Shown piece after piece: positions 1 to 6,798 of a stretch of 10,323 bases of DNA. Location: assembly GCA_947645535.1 (NCBI GenBank), contig CANSDD010000058.1, positions 1 to 10,323 on the forward strand, given 5' to 3'. The DNA comes from an uncultured Mycoplasmatota bacterium. Its GTDB lineage: Bacteria; Bacillota_I; Bacilli_A; RF39; UBA660. How positions within the stretch are numbered: the first letter of the stretch is position 1; each line of letters starts with the position of its first letter. The position numbers and the translations under genes were made by a program. The notes under the pieces were generated by a model, which was given only the letters and a program-made list of their open reading frames with translations, did not search any database and had not been told where the DNA came from.

Positions 1-772
1 AGTAAGAAAACTAGATAGCTGTATCGATTTTACGTTTATAGAAGAATTGGTAAAAGATTTATATAGTGTATCTGGTAGACCAAGTATTCCACCTGTGGTA
101 CTTTTTAAGTTGATATTTATAAATATAATATTTGGAATTAACTCAATGAGAAGAACTTGTGAAGAATGCAAAGTTAATGTGGCATATAGATGGTATTTAG
201 GATTATCAGTATATGATGATATTTCAAATTATTCTACTTGGAGTCAAAATTATATTAGAAGATATAAGGAAAGTGAAGTATTTAATCAAATATTTGATAG
301 AATATTAAATCCAGTAATATGTAGAGAGATTATTTTATCAGGTCATGAACCAGTAATACCATATAAAAGACCAATGACAGGGAAAGGGTTATTAAAAAAA
401 TATGAGTATGCTTATGATGAATACTATGATTGTTATGTATGTCCAAATAATGAAATATTATCTTATAGTACTACAGATAAAAATGGTTACAAATTATATA
501 AATCAAATCCAGAAAAATGTAAGAATTGTTAGAAAGTAATTACTCGTCATATATGTGAAGAATATAAAGAACAAGTGAATGAAAATAGATATACGAAGCT
601 ATGGAAAGATAACTATCCATTAAGAAAAGAGACAATAGAAAGAACATTTGGAGATTGTAAAGAACAACATGGACTTCGCTTTACCAGAGTTCGTGGTTTA
701 TGCAAAAATGAGCAAAATGCCACGATGATTTTTGCGTTTCATAATTTAAAGAAAATGGCAAATTGGAGATAG
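1..772 (+). pseudogene. Decayed IS1182-family transposase (5' end outside window)
   Basis: The frame is open from position 2 and reads through the N-terminal IS1182 region (VSGRPSIPPVVLFK, then MRRTCEECKVNVAYRWYLGL). It jumps after FDRILNPVI straight into the C-terminal part (CREIILSGHEPVIPYKRPM, then YDEYYDCYVCPNN). From memory of the family, about 150 residues carrying the first two catalytic Asp residues are missing, without loss of frame. A TAG at 530-532 follows CKNC, where intact members continue with a short Cys-containing stretch. The same frame resumes at KVITRH and runs to KKMANWR, keeping the RKETIER segment that holds the DDE glutamate. The true start lies upstream of the window; a TTG at 47 is not a real start. 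With two catalytic residues lost and an internal stop, this is a dead copy. The family assignment is recognition by eye, not a search. Confidence 0.9.
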
Positions 773-873
773 AAAAGTCATCTAAATAGTACCATTATTT
801 CGATTATTTTATAAAAAACATAACAAAAAAAGTAATATATTCATTTTGTATATGCCACTTTGTCAACAATCTG
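773..873 (+). other. Non-coding 3' tail of the IS1182-like element
   Basis: This AT-rich stretch between the transposase stop and the hairpin has no open frame. It contains ACTTTGTCAACAATCTGAAA near 858-877, which resembles the non-coding tail that usually follows IS1182-type transposase genes. I therefore read it as the right part of the element. The exact IS end and its terminal repeat cannot be set, because the left end is outside the window and no direct repeat can be compared. Confidence 0.5.
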
Positions 874-900
874 AAAGAACTAAAAAAAGAGTTCTTTTTT
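874..900 (+). terminator. Rho-independent terminator after the transposase relic
   Basis: AAAGAACT (874-881) pairs with AGTTCTTT (890-897) around an 8-nt A-rich loop, and the right arm runs into a T tract to 900. It ends 15 bases before the first CIRCE operator, so it would shield the heat-shock operon from transcription coming out of the IS relic. It may have been carried in by the IS itself. Confidence 0.75.
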
Positions 901-915
901 GATAAAATTAAAAAA

Positions 916-942
916 TTAGCACTCATATATTGACAATGCTAA
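916..942 (+). promoter_or_regulatory. CIRCE operator 1 (HrcA binding site)
   Basis: The left half TTAGCACTC (916-924) matches the CIRCE consensus exactly. The spacer is exactly 9 nt (925-933), and the right half CAATGCTAA (934-942) matches GAGTGCTAA at 7 of 9 positions. The right part overlaps the -35 box TTGACA (930-935), so bound HrcA would block RNA polymerase. Lying directly upstream of hrcA, it implies autorepression with heat or misfolding release, as known for HrcA/CIRCE systems. Confidence 0.9.
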
Positions 943-958
943 CATATGATGTTATACT
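930..958 (+). promoter_or_regulatory. Sigma-A promoter of the hrcA operon
   Basis: A consensus -35 TTGACA (930-935) is followed by a 17-nt spacer and the -10 TATACT (953-958, 5 of 6 matches to TATAAT). The predicted start point is near 965, giving a 5' leader of about 36 nt that contains the second CIRCE-like site and the ribosome binding site GAGGTGA (988-994). No other strong promoter is visible before dnaK, so it probably drives hrcA, grpE, the 137-aa gene and dnaK. Confidence 0.9.
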
Positions 959-959
959 G

Positions 960-986
960 ATAGCAGTGTTTGAAAAAGAGTGCTAA
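960..986 (+). promoter_or_regulatory. CIRCE-like operator 2, degenerate left half
   Basis: The right half GAGTGCTAA (978-986) is a perfect CIRCE arm. Exactly 9 nt upstream lies ATAGCAGTG (960-968), which matches TTAGCACTC at 6 of 9 positions, including the TAGCA core. The site covers the expected start point and ends two bases before the hrcA ribosome binding site. It could act as a second HrcA site or, in RNA, as a weak leader stem. The spacing makes chance unlikely, but binding is not shown. Confidence 0.7.
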
Positions 987-1000
987 AGAGGTGAAGGGTT

Positions 1001-1990
1001 ATGATGAACAAAAGACAAGAAGAATTATTAAAACTTATTATTGAAGATTATATAAAAACAGCTCGTCCAGTCAGTTCAAAATCACTTTGCGAAATTATGA
1101 ATTGTTCTAGTGCAACTATTCGAAATGAAATGGCTTCATTAGAAGATTATGGCTTCTTAGAAAAAACACATACTTCATCTGGACGTGTTCCAAGTGAAAA
1201 AGGCTATCGTTATTATGTTGATCATATTATGATTCCAAGAGAAATGAATGGAGAAGATATGTTAAAATTACAGACAATTTTCCACAATCAATCTCTTGCC
1301 TTAAATGATACCATCATTAGAAGTATGGAAATTATTTCAGAACTTACTAGTTATACTTCAGTAGTACTTGGAAGTTCATCTAAGGAAAATAAAGTAACAA
1401 AAGTAGAAGTAGTTCCCTTAAATGAAAATCAGTTTATTGCAATTGTCATAACAGACAAAGGACACGTAGAACATCGAAATATTAGTATGCCAAGTGCTGT
1501 ATCAGTAGATGAGGTAAGAAAAACGGTAGAATTAATCAATAAACTAATTATTGGTACACCAATTGATGAAGTTAGTAGTAAACTGGAATTTGAAGTAAAA
1601 CCAGTGATAGCAAAATATATAAAGCAACACGAAGTTCTGTATAATGCCTTTTATAGTGCATTTAGTGACTTTGCTAAAGAAGCAAATGTGAGAGTAACAG
1701 GAGCAAAAAACATACTCATGCAACCAGAATTTGATGATACAGTTAAGATTAGAGAAATCATGAACAAATTTGAAGATAGGGAAATGATTGATTCTATTAA
1801 AGAAGAAGATAATGGCATCAATATTTATATTGGAAGTGAAAATGAGTTTGATGATGATGTTACTGTAATCAAAACAAAATATTCTTTTGGCGGAGAAGAA
1901 GGAACGATTGCTTTAATAGGTCCAAAAAGAATGGAATATGATAGAGTGATTGCATTACTCGACTATATTAAACAAAATATAGGAGTATAA
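1001..1990 (+). CDS. hrcA: Heat-inducible transcription repressor HrcA
   Basis: HrcA is the repressor that binds CIRCE and is kept active by GroEL in characterised systems. The 329-aa product has near-normal length for the family (about 340). The N-terminal winged helix spans roughly residues 5-75, with the recognition region SSATIRNEMASLE (36-48) and the wing motif HTSSGRVPSEKGYRYYVD (57-74), both hallmarks of HrcA. The middle and C-terminal parts form the GAF-like and dimerisation regions, ending with IGPKRMEYDRVIALLDYI. The start ATG at 1001 sits 6 nt after GAGGTGA (988-994); a second ATG at 1004 is also possible, and the difference is one residue. It heads the operon, preceded by two CIRCE-like sites and a strong promoter, so it represses itself and the chaperones behind it. 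Nothing looks truncated. Confidence 0.97.
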   Translation: MMNKRQEELLKLIIEDYIKTARPVSSKSLCEIMNCSSATIRNEMASLEDYGFLEKTHTSSGRVPSEKGYRYYVDHIMIPREMNGEDMLKLQTIFHNQSLALNDTIIRSMEIISELTSYTSVVLGSSSKENKVTKVEVVPLNENQFIAIVITDKGHVEHRNISMPSAVSVDEVRKTVELINKLIIGTPIDEVSSKLEFEVKPVIAKYIKQHEVLYNAFYSAFSDFAKEANVRVTGAKNILMQPEFDDTVKIREIMNKFEDREMIDSIKEEDNGINIYIGSENEFDDDVTVIKTKYSFGGEEGTIALIGPKRMEYDRVIALLDYIKQNIGV

Positions 1991-2012
1991 CTCTATATAG
2001 AGGAGGCGTAAA

Positions 2013-2645
2013 ATGGAAGAAAAAGATAACTTATCGAATAAAGAAGAATGCAAGTGTGTGGAGAATGAAGAATGTAGTTGTGCAGAAGAAAATTGCTGTT
2101 TTGAAGAAGAGCATACTTGCAAATGTAATTATGAAAAAGAAAATTCAAAAGAGAAAAAAGGGTTTGGAAAAAATAAAAATAATAAATTAGAAAAAGAAAT
2201 TGAAAAATTAACAGAAGAAAAAACAGAGTTAGAAAATAAATTATTGGTAAGTAAAGCAGATTTTATCAATTACAGGAAGAGAAAAGATGAAGAAATGACA
2301 CGCTTGATAAAATATGCAGGAGAGGATATGATAAAAGAAATGCTTTCTACTGTGGATAATTTTGAAAGAGCAATTGCTTTAGACGATACGAATTTAGATG
2401 ATTCACTTTCTAAATTTTTAGATGGATTTAAAATGATTTATTGTAATTTTGTAAATGTTTTAGAAAAATATGAAGTAAAAGCGATTGATGGAAATAATAA
2501 GGCATTTGATCCAACTTATCATCAGGCTGTTATGACAGTACATATTGATGGTATAGAGCCAGGAATGGTAGTTGAGGTTTTACAAAAAGGTTATCTATAT
2601 AAGGATAGAGTTATTCGTCCAGCTATGGTAAAGGTAAGTGAATAG
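2013..2645 (+). CDS. grpE: Nucleotide exchange factor GrpE with a Cys-rich N-terminal tail
   Basis: GrpE releases ADP from DnaK in the cytoplasmic Hsp70 cycle. The 210-aa protein has the usual plan: a variable charged tail (1-58), a long coiled coil from about 59 (LEKEIEKLTEEKTELENKL) through the conserved KADFINYRKRKDEE segment, a helical bundle with STVDNFERAI, and the C-terminal beta domain (GNNKAFDPTYHQAV, then VLQKGYLYKDRVIRPAMV). The tail is odd. It holds eight cysteines at residues 13, 15, 21, 23, 28, 29, 36 and 38, in a CxC-x5-CxC-x4-CC-x6-CxC pattern, embedded in Glu and Lys. Typical GrpE tails are acidic but lack cysteines. Metal or redox sensing is a guess. The ribosome binding site AGAGGAGG (1999-2006) is near perfect, 6 nt before the ATG, and hrcA ends 22 nt upstream, so the two are co-transcribed. 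Confidence 0.96.
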   Translation: MEEKDNLSNKEECKCVENEECSCAEENCCFEEEHTCKCNYEKENSKEKKGFGKNKNNKLEKEIEKLTEEKTELENKLLVSKADFINYRKRKDEEMTRLIKYAGEDMIKEMLSTVDNFERAIALDDTNLDDSLSKFLDGFKMIYCNFVNVLEKYEVKAIDGNNKAFDPTYHQAVMTVHIDGIEPGMVVEVLQKGYLYKDRVIRPAMVKVSE

Positions 2646-3059
2646 ATGGATCGGTGTTACTTTATAGATAAGGAAACATTTGAAGTATATAAAGAGCATC
2701 CGAATGTATTTTCTGTAGACCCAAGAATTGCTAATACAGTATCTATGTTAAATAAATTAGGATATTATACATTAGCTAGTTGTGAGGGGCACTGGGAAAT
2801 TAAAGAATATGATATCTCTGTTCCAAAAGAAAATAGATATACAGGAATTTACATTTTATTCAAAGAATACTATGATTTTCCGAATATTCCAGAAGGTTTT
2901 GAGTTAGAAAAAGAAGATAGAATAACATTAAGATATACAATGGAATATTATGATGAATATGGAAATCATAGAAACAGATTTGAATTTGAAAGAGAAAAAG
3001 AAAAGTATTGCAAAATAATAGAAGATTGGGCAAATCAGTTGCCAGAAAGAGAAAGGTGA
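2646..3059 (+). CDS. Uncharacterised 137-aa protein with an SCxGH motif, in the chaperone operon
   Basis: I do not recognise a function. The protein is soluble, with no signal peptide or membrane segment. The best landmark is VDPRIANTVSMLNKLGYYT (24-42) followed by SCEGH (45-49): a conserved Asp-Pro-Arg, a helix, and a Ser-Cys-x-Gly-His turn. I recall similar small hypothetical proteins in Bacillota and their phages. The turn also recalls the SCSGR motif of the tRNA-modification protein TYW3, but that likeness is short and may be coincidental. A YILF strand, an NIPEGFELE segment and a charged helical C-terminus follow. The ATG directly abuts the grpE stop (TAG-ATG) with only a weak AAGGTAAG upstream, so its translation is probably coupled to grpE. 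It ends in TGA-TAA, and dnaK starts 5 nt later. Tight packing and grpE-like codon use argue it is a real expressed gene. Confidence 0.85.
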   Translation: MDRCYFIDKETFEVYKEHPNVFSVDPRIANTVSMLNKLGYYTLASCEGHWEIKEYDISVPKENRYTGIYILFKEYYDFPNIPEGFELEKEDRITLRYTMEYYDEYGNHRNRFEFEREKEKYCKIIEDWANQLPERER

Positions 3060-3064
3060 TAATT

Positions 3065-4894
3065 ATGAGTAAAATAATAGGAATAGATTTAGGAACAACA
3101 AATAGTTGTGTATGTGTATATGATGGTGGAGAAGCAAAAGTAATTGCTAATCCAGAAGGATCTAGAACAACTCCATCAGTAGTTGCATTTAAAAAAGATG
3201 GAGAGAGAATTGTTGGTATTAAAGCGAAAAACCAAGCTATGACAAATCCAAATACTGTTTCATCTGCCAAAAGAAAGATGGGAACAAATCATAAATTTGA
3301 AGTAAATGGTAAAAAATATACACCACAAGAAATTAGTTCCATGATACTAGAAGATTTAAAGAAAACTGCAGAATCTTATTTAGGAGAAAAAGTAACAAAA
3401 GCAGTTATTACAGTACCAGCATATTTTAATGATGCACAACGTCAAGCTACTAAAGATGCAGGTAAAATTGCAGGACTTGAAGTAGAGAGAATTATCAATG
3501 AACCAACTGCAGCAGCACTTGCATATGGTCTTGATAAGCAAGAAAAATCAGAAATGATTTTAGTATTTGACTTAGGTGGAGGTACATTTGACGTATCTAT
3601 TCTAGAAACTGGAGATGGAGTATTTGAAGTAAAAGCAACAAGTGGAAATAACAACTTAGGTGGAGATGACTTCGATAACCGTGTTATGGAATATTTAGCT
3701 GATGAATTTAAGAAAGAAAATGGTGTTGATTTACACAAAGATTCAATGGCTATGCAACGTTTAAAAGAAGCAGCTGAAAAAGCAAAAAAAGATTTAAGTG
3801 GAATGAGTTCTACAGAAATATCACTTCCATTCTTATCTCAAGGAGAAGATGGACCACTTCATTTAAATTTAAGTTTAAGCAAAGCAAAATTTGAAGATTT
3901 AATTCGTGATTTAGTAGAATCTACATTAGAGCCAGTTCGTAAAGCATTAAAAGATGCAGGATTAAAAGCAAAAGATATTGATAAAGTATTATTAGTTGGT
4001 GGTTCAACACGTATTCCAATGGTACAAGAATTAGTAAAGAAAGAACTTGGAAAAGAACCAAGTAAAGAAGTAAATCCAGATGAAGTAGTAGCTATGGGAG
4101 CAGCAATTCAAGGTGGAGTTTTAACTGGAGATGTAAATGATATTGTATTATTAGACGTTACACCACTTTCACTTGGAATTGAAACATTAGGAGGAGTATG
4201 TACTGTACTTATTCCAAGAAATACAACAATTCCAACTAGTAAATCTCAAGTATTCTCAACTGCTGCTGATAATCAACCAGCTGTAGATATTCATATTTTA
4301 CAAGGAGAAAGACCAATGGCTGCAGATAATAAAACACTTGGTAACTTCCAATTAACAAATATTCCACCAGCACCAAGAGGAATTCCACAAATTGAAGTTA
4401 CATTTGATATCGATGCCAATGGTATTGTTAATGTTAAAGCAAAAGATCTTGGAACAAATAAAGAACAATCAATTACAATTACTGCATCAACAAATTTAAG
4501 TGATGATGAAATTGATAAAATGGTAAAAGAAGCAGAAGCAAATCGTGAAGCTGATGAGAAAAGAAAAGAAGAAGCAGATTTAAGAAATGAAGCAGAACAA
4601 ACAATCTTTGCAACTGAAAAAGCAATCAAAGATTTAGGAGATAAAGTAAGTTCTGAAGATAAAGAAAAAGCAGAAAATGAAATCAAAGATTTAAAAGAAG
4701 CATTAGAAAAAGATGATATTGAAGATATTAAAGTAAAAAAAGATAAATTAAATGAAACTGCTATGGCTTTTGCTACAAAAGTGTATGAAGAAGCCGCCAA
4801 AGCAGCACAGGCAGAACAAGGAAATAATGCAGAAAGTGAATCATCTGATAAAAAAGATGACAATGTAGTGGATGCTGAATATGAAGAAAAATAA
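3065..4894 (+). CDS. dnaK: Molecular chaperone DnaK (Hsp70)
   Basis: DnaK is the ATP-driven cytoplasmic Hsp70 that binds exposed hydrophobic peptide segments with DnaJ and GrpE. The product is 609 aa. The nucleotide-binding domain shows phosphate loop 1 GIDLGTTNS (6-14), NEPTAAALAYG (from 145), phosphate loop 2 DLGGGTFDVS (169-178) and VGGSTRIP (311-318). The interdomain linker VLLDV lies near 361-365, followed by the substrate domain with TPLSLGIETLGG and NTTIPTSKS, a helical lid, and a C-terminal NVVDAEYEEK tail typical of the family. The early nucleotide-binding domain looks short, as in Gram-positive DnaKs that lack the insertion found in Gram-negative ones. The start at 3065 is chosen over an in-frame ATG at 3008 because homology begins with MSKIIGIDLG and AAAGGTGA (3052-3059) is well placed. 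That ribosome binding site overlaps the stop of the preceding gene, which indicates co-transcription and possibly coupling. Confidence 0.98.
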   Translation: MSKIIGIDLGTTNSCVCVYDGGEAKVIANPEGSRTTPSVVAFKKDGERIVGIKAKNQAMTNPNTVSSAKRKMGTNHKFEVNGKKYTPQEISSMILEDLKKTAESYLGEKVTKAVITVPAYFNDAQRQATKDAGKIAGLEVERIINEPTAAALAYGLDKQEKSEMILVFDLGGGTFDVSILETGDGVFEVKATSGNNNLGGDDFDNRVMEYLADEFKKENGVDLHKDSMAMQRLKEAAEKAKKDLSGMSSTEISLPFLSQGEDGPLHLNLSLSKAKFEDLIRDLVESTLEPVRKALKDAGLKAKDIDKVLLVGGSTRIPMVQELVKKELGKEPSKEVNPDEVVAMGAAIQGGVLTGDVNDIVLLDVTPLSLGIETLGGVCTVLIPRNTTIPTSKSQVFSTAADNQPAVDIHILQGERPMAADNKTLGNFQLTNIPPAPRGIPQIEVTFDIDANGIVNVKAKDLGTNKEQSITITASTNLSDDEIDKMVKEAEANREADEKRKEEADLRNEAEQTIFATEKAIKDLGDKVSSEDKEKAENEIKDLKEALEKDDIEDIKVKKDKLNETAMAFATKVYEEAAKAAQAEQGNNAESESSDKKDDNVVDAEYEEK

Positions 4895-4895
4895 T

Positions 4896-4924
4896 GAGAA
4901 GTTCTAGGAAACTAGAACTTTCTC
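4896..4924 (+). terminator. Hairpin between dnaK and pepF (attenuator or mRNA-stabilising stem)
   Basis: AAGTTCTAG (4899-4907) pairs perfectly with CTAGAACTT (4912-4920) around a GAAA loop of the stable GNRA class. Past one bulged T, GAG (4896-4898) can pair with CTC (4922-4924). The following sequence TTTCTCTATATG has only a short, interrupted T run, so full termination is doubtful. It starts two bases after the dnaK stop and ends 8 nt before the pepF ribosome binding site. It may partly terminate, protect the dnaK 3' end, or lower pepF output. Confidence 0.6.
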
Positions 4925-4942
4925 TATATGATAGGAGAAAAT

Positions 4943-6742
4943 ATGGAAAGAAAAGTAAAATTGCGTAATGAAGTAGATAAAAAATATCAGTGGGATTTAT
5001 CAAAAATGATAGAATCAAAAGAAAAGTTTGAAGAATTATATAACAAGATATTATCATTAGTAGAAGAAATAAAAAAATTAGAAGGACATATTATGGATTC
5101 TAGCGAAACACTCTTTTCTTATGTCAAAATGAGTGATGAATTAGATAGAAACTTAGAACAAGTCTATGTATATGCTCATATGCTTTGTGATGAAGATACG
5201 ACTAATACAGAAGCTCAAGAGTTAAAAATGAAAACAGAGAGTTTAAATGATACTGTAAATGAAGCTCTTGCTTTTGTACGTCCTGAAATTTTAAGTTGTT
5301 CTTATGAAAAAGTATTATATTTTATAAATGAAAAAAAGGAATTAGAAGAATATCGTTTCTTATTTGAATCACTTTTTCGTTATCAAAAACATACATTAAG
5401 TAAAGAAGCAGAAGAAATTATTGCAACAGCATCAAATGCTTTTGGTGCTTGTGATGATATTTTCTATAATTTAGATAATGCGGATATTCATTTAGGAATG
5501 ATTAAAGATGAAAATGGAGAAGAAGTAGAGTTAACCAATAGTAATTATGGTTACTATATGACAAGATTAGATAGAAGAGTTAGAAAAGATGCTTTTGATG
5601 CTATGTATGCTTATTTCAAAGGATTAAAAAATACTATGGCAGCTACTTTAAAAGGGCAAATCAAAGAGAATTTCTTTTATAGTAAAGTTAGACATTATGA
5701 TAGTCCACTTAAAATGAGTTTATTTCATGATAATATTGATGAATCTGTTTATCATAATTTGATTGATGTTGTTCATGAAAATATGAATACAATGTATGAT
5801 TATATGAAATTACGTAAGAAAGAGCTTGGTTTTGAAGATATGCATATGTATGATGTTTATATCGATTTAATAAAAGAAAGTCCAAAAGATATTCCTTTTG
5901 AAGAGGGAAAAGAAATTATTATGGAAGCATTAAAACCTCTTGGAGAAGAATATATAAGAGATTTGAATAAAGCTTTTGATGAAAAATGGATTGATGTTTA
6001 TCCAAATAAAGGAAAAAAATCAGGGGCTTATAGCTGGGGAACATATGATTCTTGTCCTTATTTATCTTTAAATTACGATAATACGAGTGATTCAGTTAGT
6101 ACTATGGCTCACGAATTAGGGCATTCTATGCATTCTTATTATTCTAATAAAAATCAAACATTTGTAAATCATGGCTATCCTATCTTTTTAGCTGAAATCG
6201 CTTCTACTGTAAATGAAGTATTGTTAAATGAACATTTATATCAAAATGCAAAAACAAAAGAAGAAAAAATACTTTATTTAACAGAATTTTTAGATAAGGT
6301 ACGTACGACAATTTATCGTCAAACGATGTTTGCTGAATTTGAAATGTTGATGCATGAAAAAGAGGCCAATGGGATTCCTCTTACAGAGCAAGAATTTAGT
6401 AATACTTATTATAGATTAAATGAACTTTATTATGGACCTGATATGATTAGTGATGATCTAATTCGCTATGAATGGGCTAGAATACCACATTTCTATTCTT
6501 CATTTTATGTTTATAAATATGCAACTGGTTTATCTAGTGCGATTACACTTGCCTTTGATATTATAAATGGGGTAGATGGAGCAAAAGAGAGATATTTAAA
6601 ATTTTTATCTAGTGGTGGAAGTGATTATCCATTAGAAATTTTGAAAAAAGCTGGTGTGGATATGAGAAGTAAAGAACCAATAGAAAAAGCATTAGCTGTT
6701 TTTAAGCAAAAATTAGAGGAATTAAAATTATTATATGAGTAA
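4943..6742 (+). CDS. pepF: Oligoendopeptidase F (M3B zinc metallopeptidase)
   Basis: PepF is a cytoplasmic zinc endopeptidase that cuts short oligopeptides. The 599-aa length fits the family (about 600). The N-terminal helical part begins VDKKYQWDLSKM and contains YVYAHMLCDEDT and the YGYYMTRLDRRVRKDAFDAM block. The catalytic motif HELGH is at residues 390-394 (two His zinc ligands and the Glu base), preceded by SWGTYDSCPYLSLNY. The third ligand is probably Glu 418 in FLAEIASTVNE. Later conserved blocks include RQTMFAEFEM, YEWARIPHFYSSFYVYKYATG and FLSSGGSDYPLE. I chose ATG 4943 because AGGAG (4933-4937) lies 5 nt before it; the in-frame ATG at 4928 precedes that ribosome binding site and would add only five residues. 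It lies behind dnaK and a hairpin with no own promoter that I can see, so it is probably read from the chaperone operon at reduced level. A role in peptide clearance during stress is inference. Confidence 0.96.
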   Translation: MERKVKLRNEVDKKYQWDLSKMIESKEKFEELYNKILSLVEEIKKLEGHIMDSSETLFSYVKMSDELDRNLEQVYVYAHMLCDEDTTNTEAQELKMKTESLNDTVNEALAFVRPEILSCSYEKVLYFINEKKELEEYRFLFESLFRYQKHTLSKEAEEIIATASNAFGACDDIFYNLDNADIHLGMIKDENGEEVELTNSNYGYYMTRLDRRVRKDAFDAMYAYFKGLKNTMAATLKGQIKENFFYSKVRHYDSPLKMSLFHDNIDESVYHNLIDVVHENMNTMYDYMKLRKKELGFEDMHMYDVYIDLIKESPKDIPFEEGKEIIMEALKPLGEEYIRDLNKAFDEKWIDVYPNKGKKSGAYSWGTYDSCPYLSLNYDNTSDSVSTMAHELGHSMHSYYSNKNQTFVNHGYPIFLAEIASTVNEVLLNEHLYQNAKTKEEKILYLTEFLDKVRTTIYRQTMFAEFEMLMHEKEANGIPLTEQEFSNTYYRLNELYYGPDMISDDLIRYEWARIPHFYSSFYVYKYATGLSSAITLAFDIINGVDGAKERYLKFLSSGGSDYPLEILKKAGVDMRSKEPIEKALAVFKQKLEELKLLYE

Positions 6743-6743
6743 T

Positions 6744-6771
6744 TTGATAGAAAAACATTAGTAAGTAATAT
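6744..6771 (+). promoter_or_regulatory. Putative promoter before the Bro-N relic
   Basis: TTGATA (6744-6749, 5 of 6 matches to the -35 consensus) is followed by a 16-nt spacer and TAATAT (6766-6771, 4 of 6 matches). It begins just after the pepF stop and lies about 28 nt before the ATG at 6799. The AT-rich background makes chance matches common. If active, it may also supply transcription for dnaJ. Confidence 0.4.
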
Positions 6772-6798
6772 ATGTTGTTTTAAAGTGGGAATAGTTAA

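Noticed and set aside
3008..3064. Upstream in-frame start for dnaK adding 19 residues
   Set aside because: It lies inside the preceding gene, has no good ribosome binding site, and family homology begins at MSKIIGIDLG (3065).
2860..3270. 136-codon - strand frame across the 137-aa gene and the dnaK start
   Set aside because: Low-complexity Leu/Phe/Ile-rich product, no ribosome binding site, and full overlap with well-supported + strand genes.
4291..4863. Long open frame of 190 codons on the - strand inside dnaK
   Set aside because: It mirrors the strongly biased dnaK codons (Ser/Ala/Phe-rich product), has no ribosome binding site and no recognisable domain. Antisense frames over dnaK are a well-known artefact.
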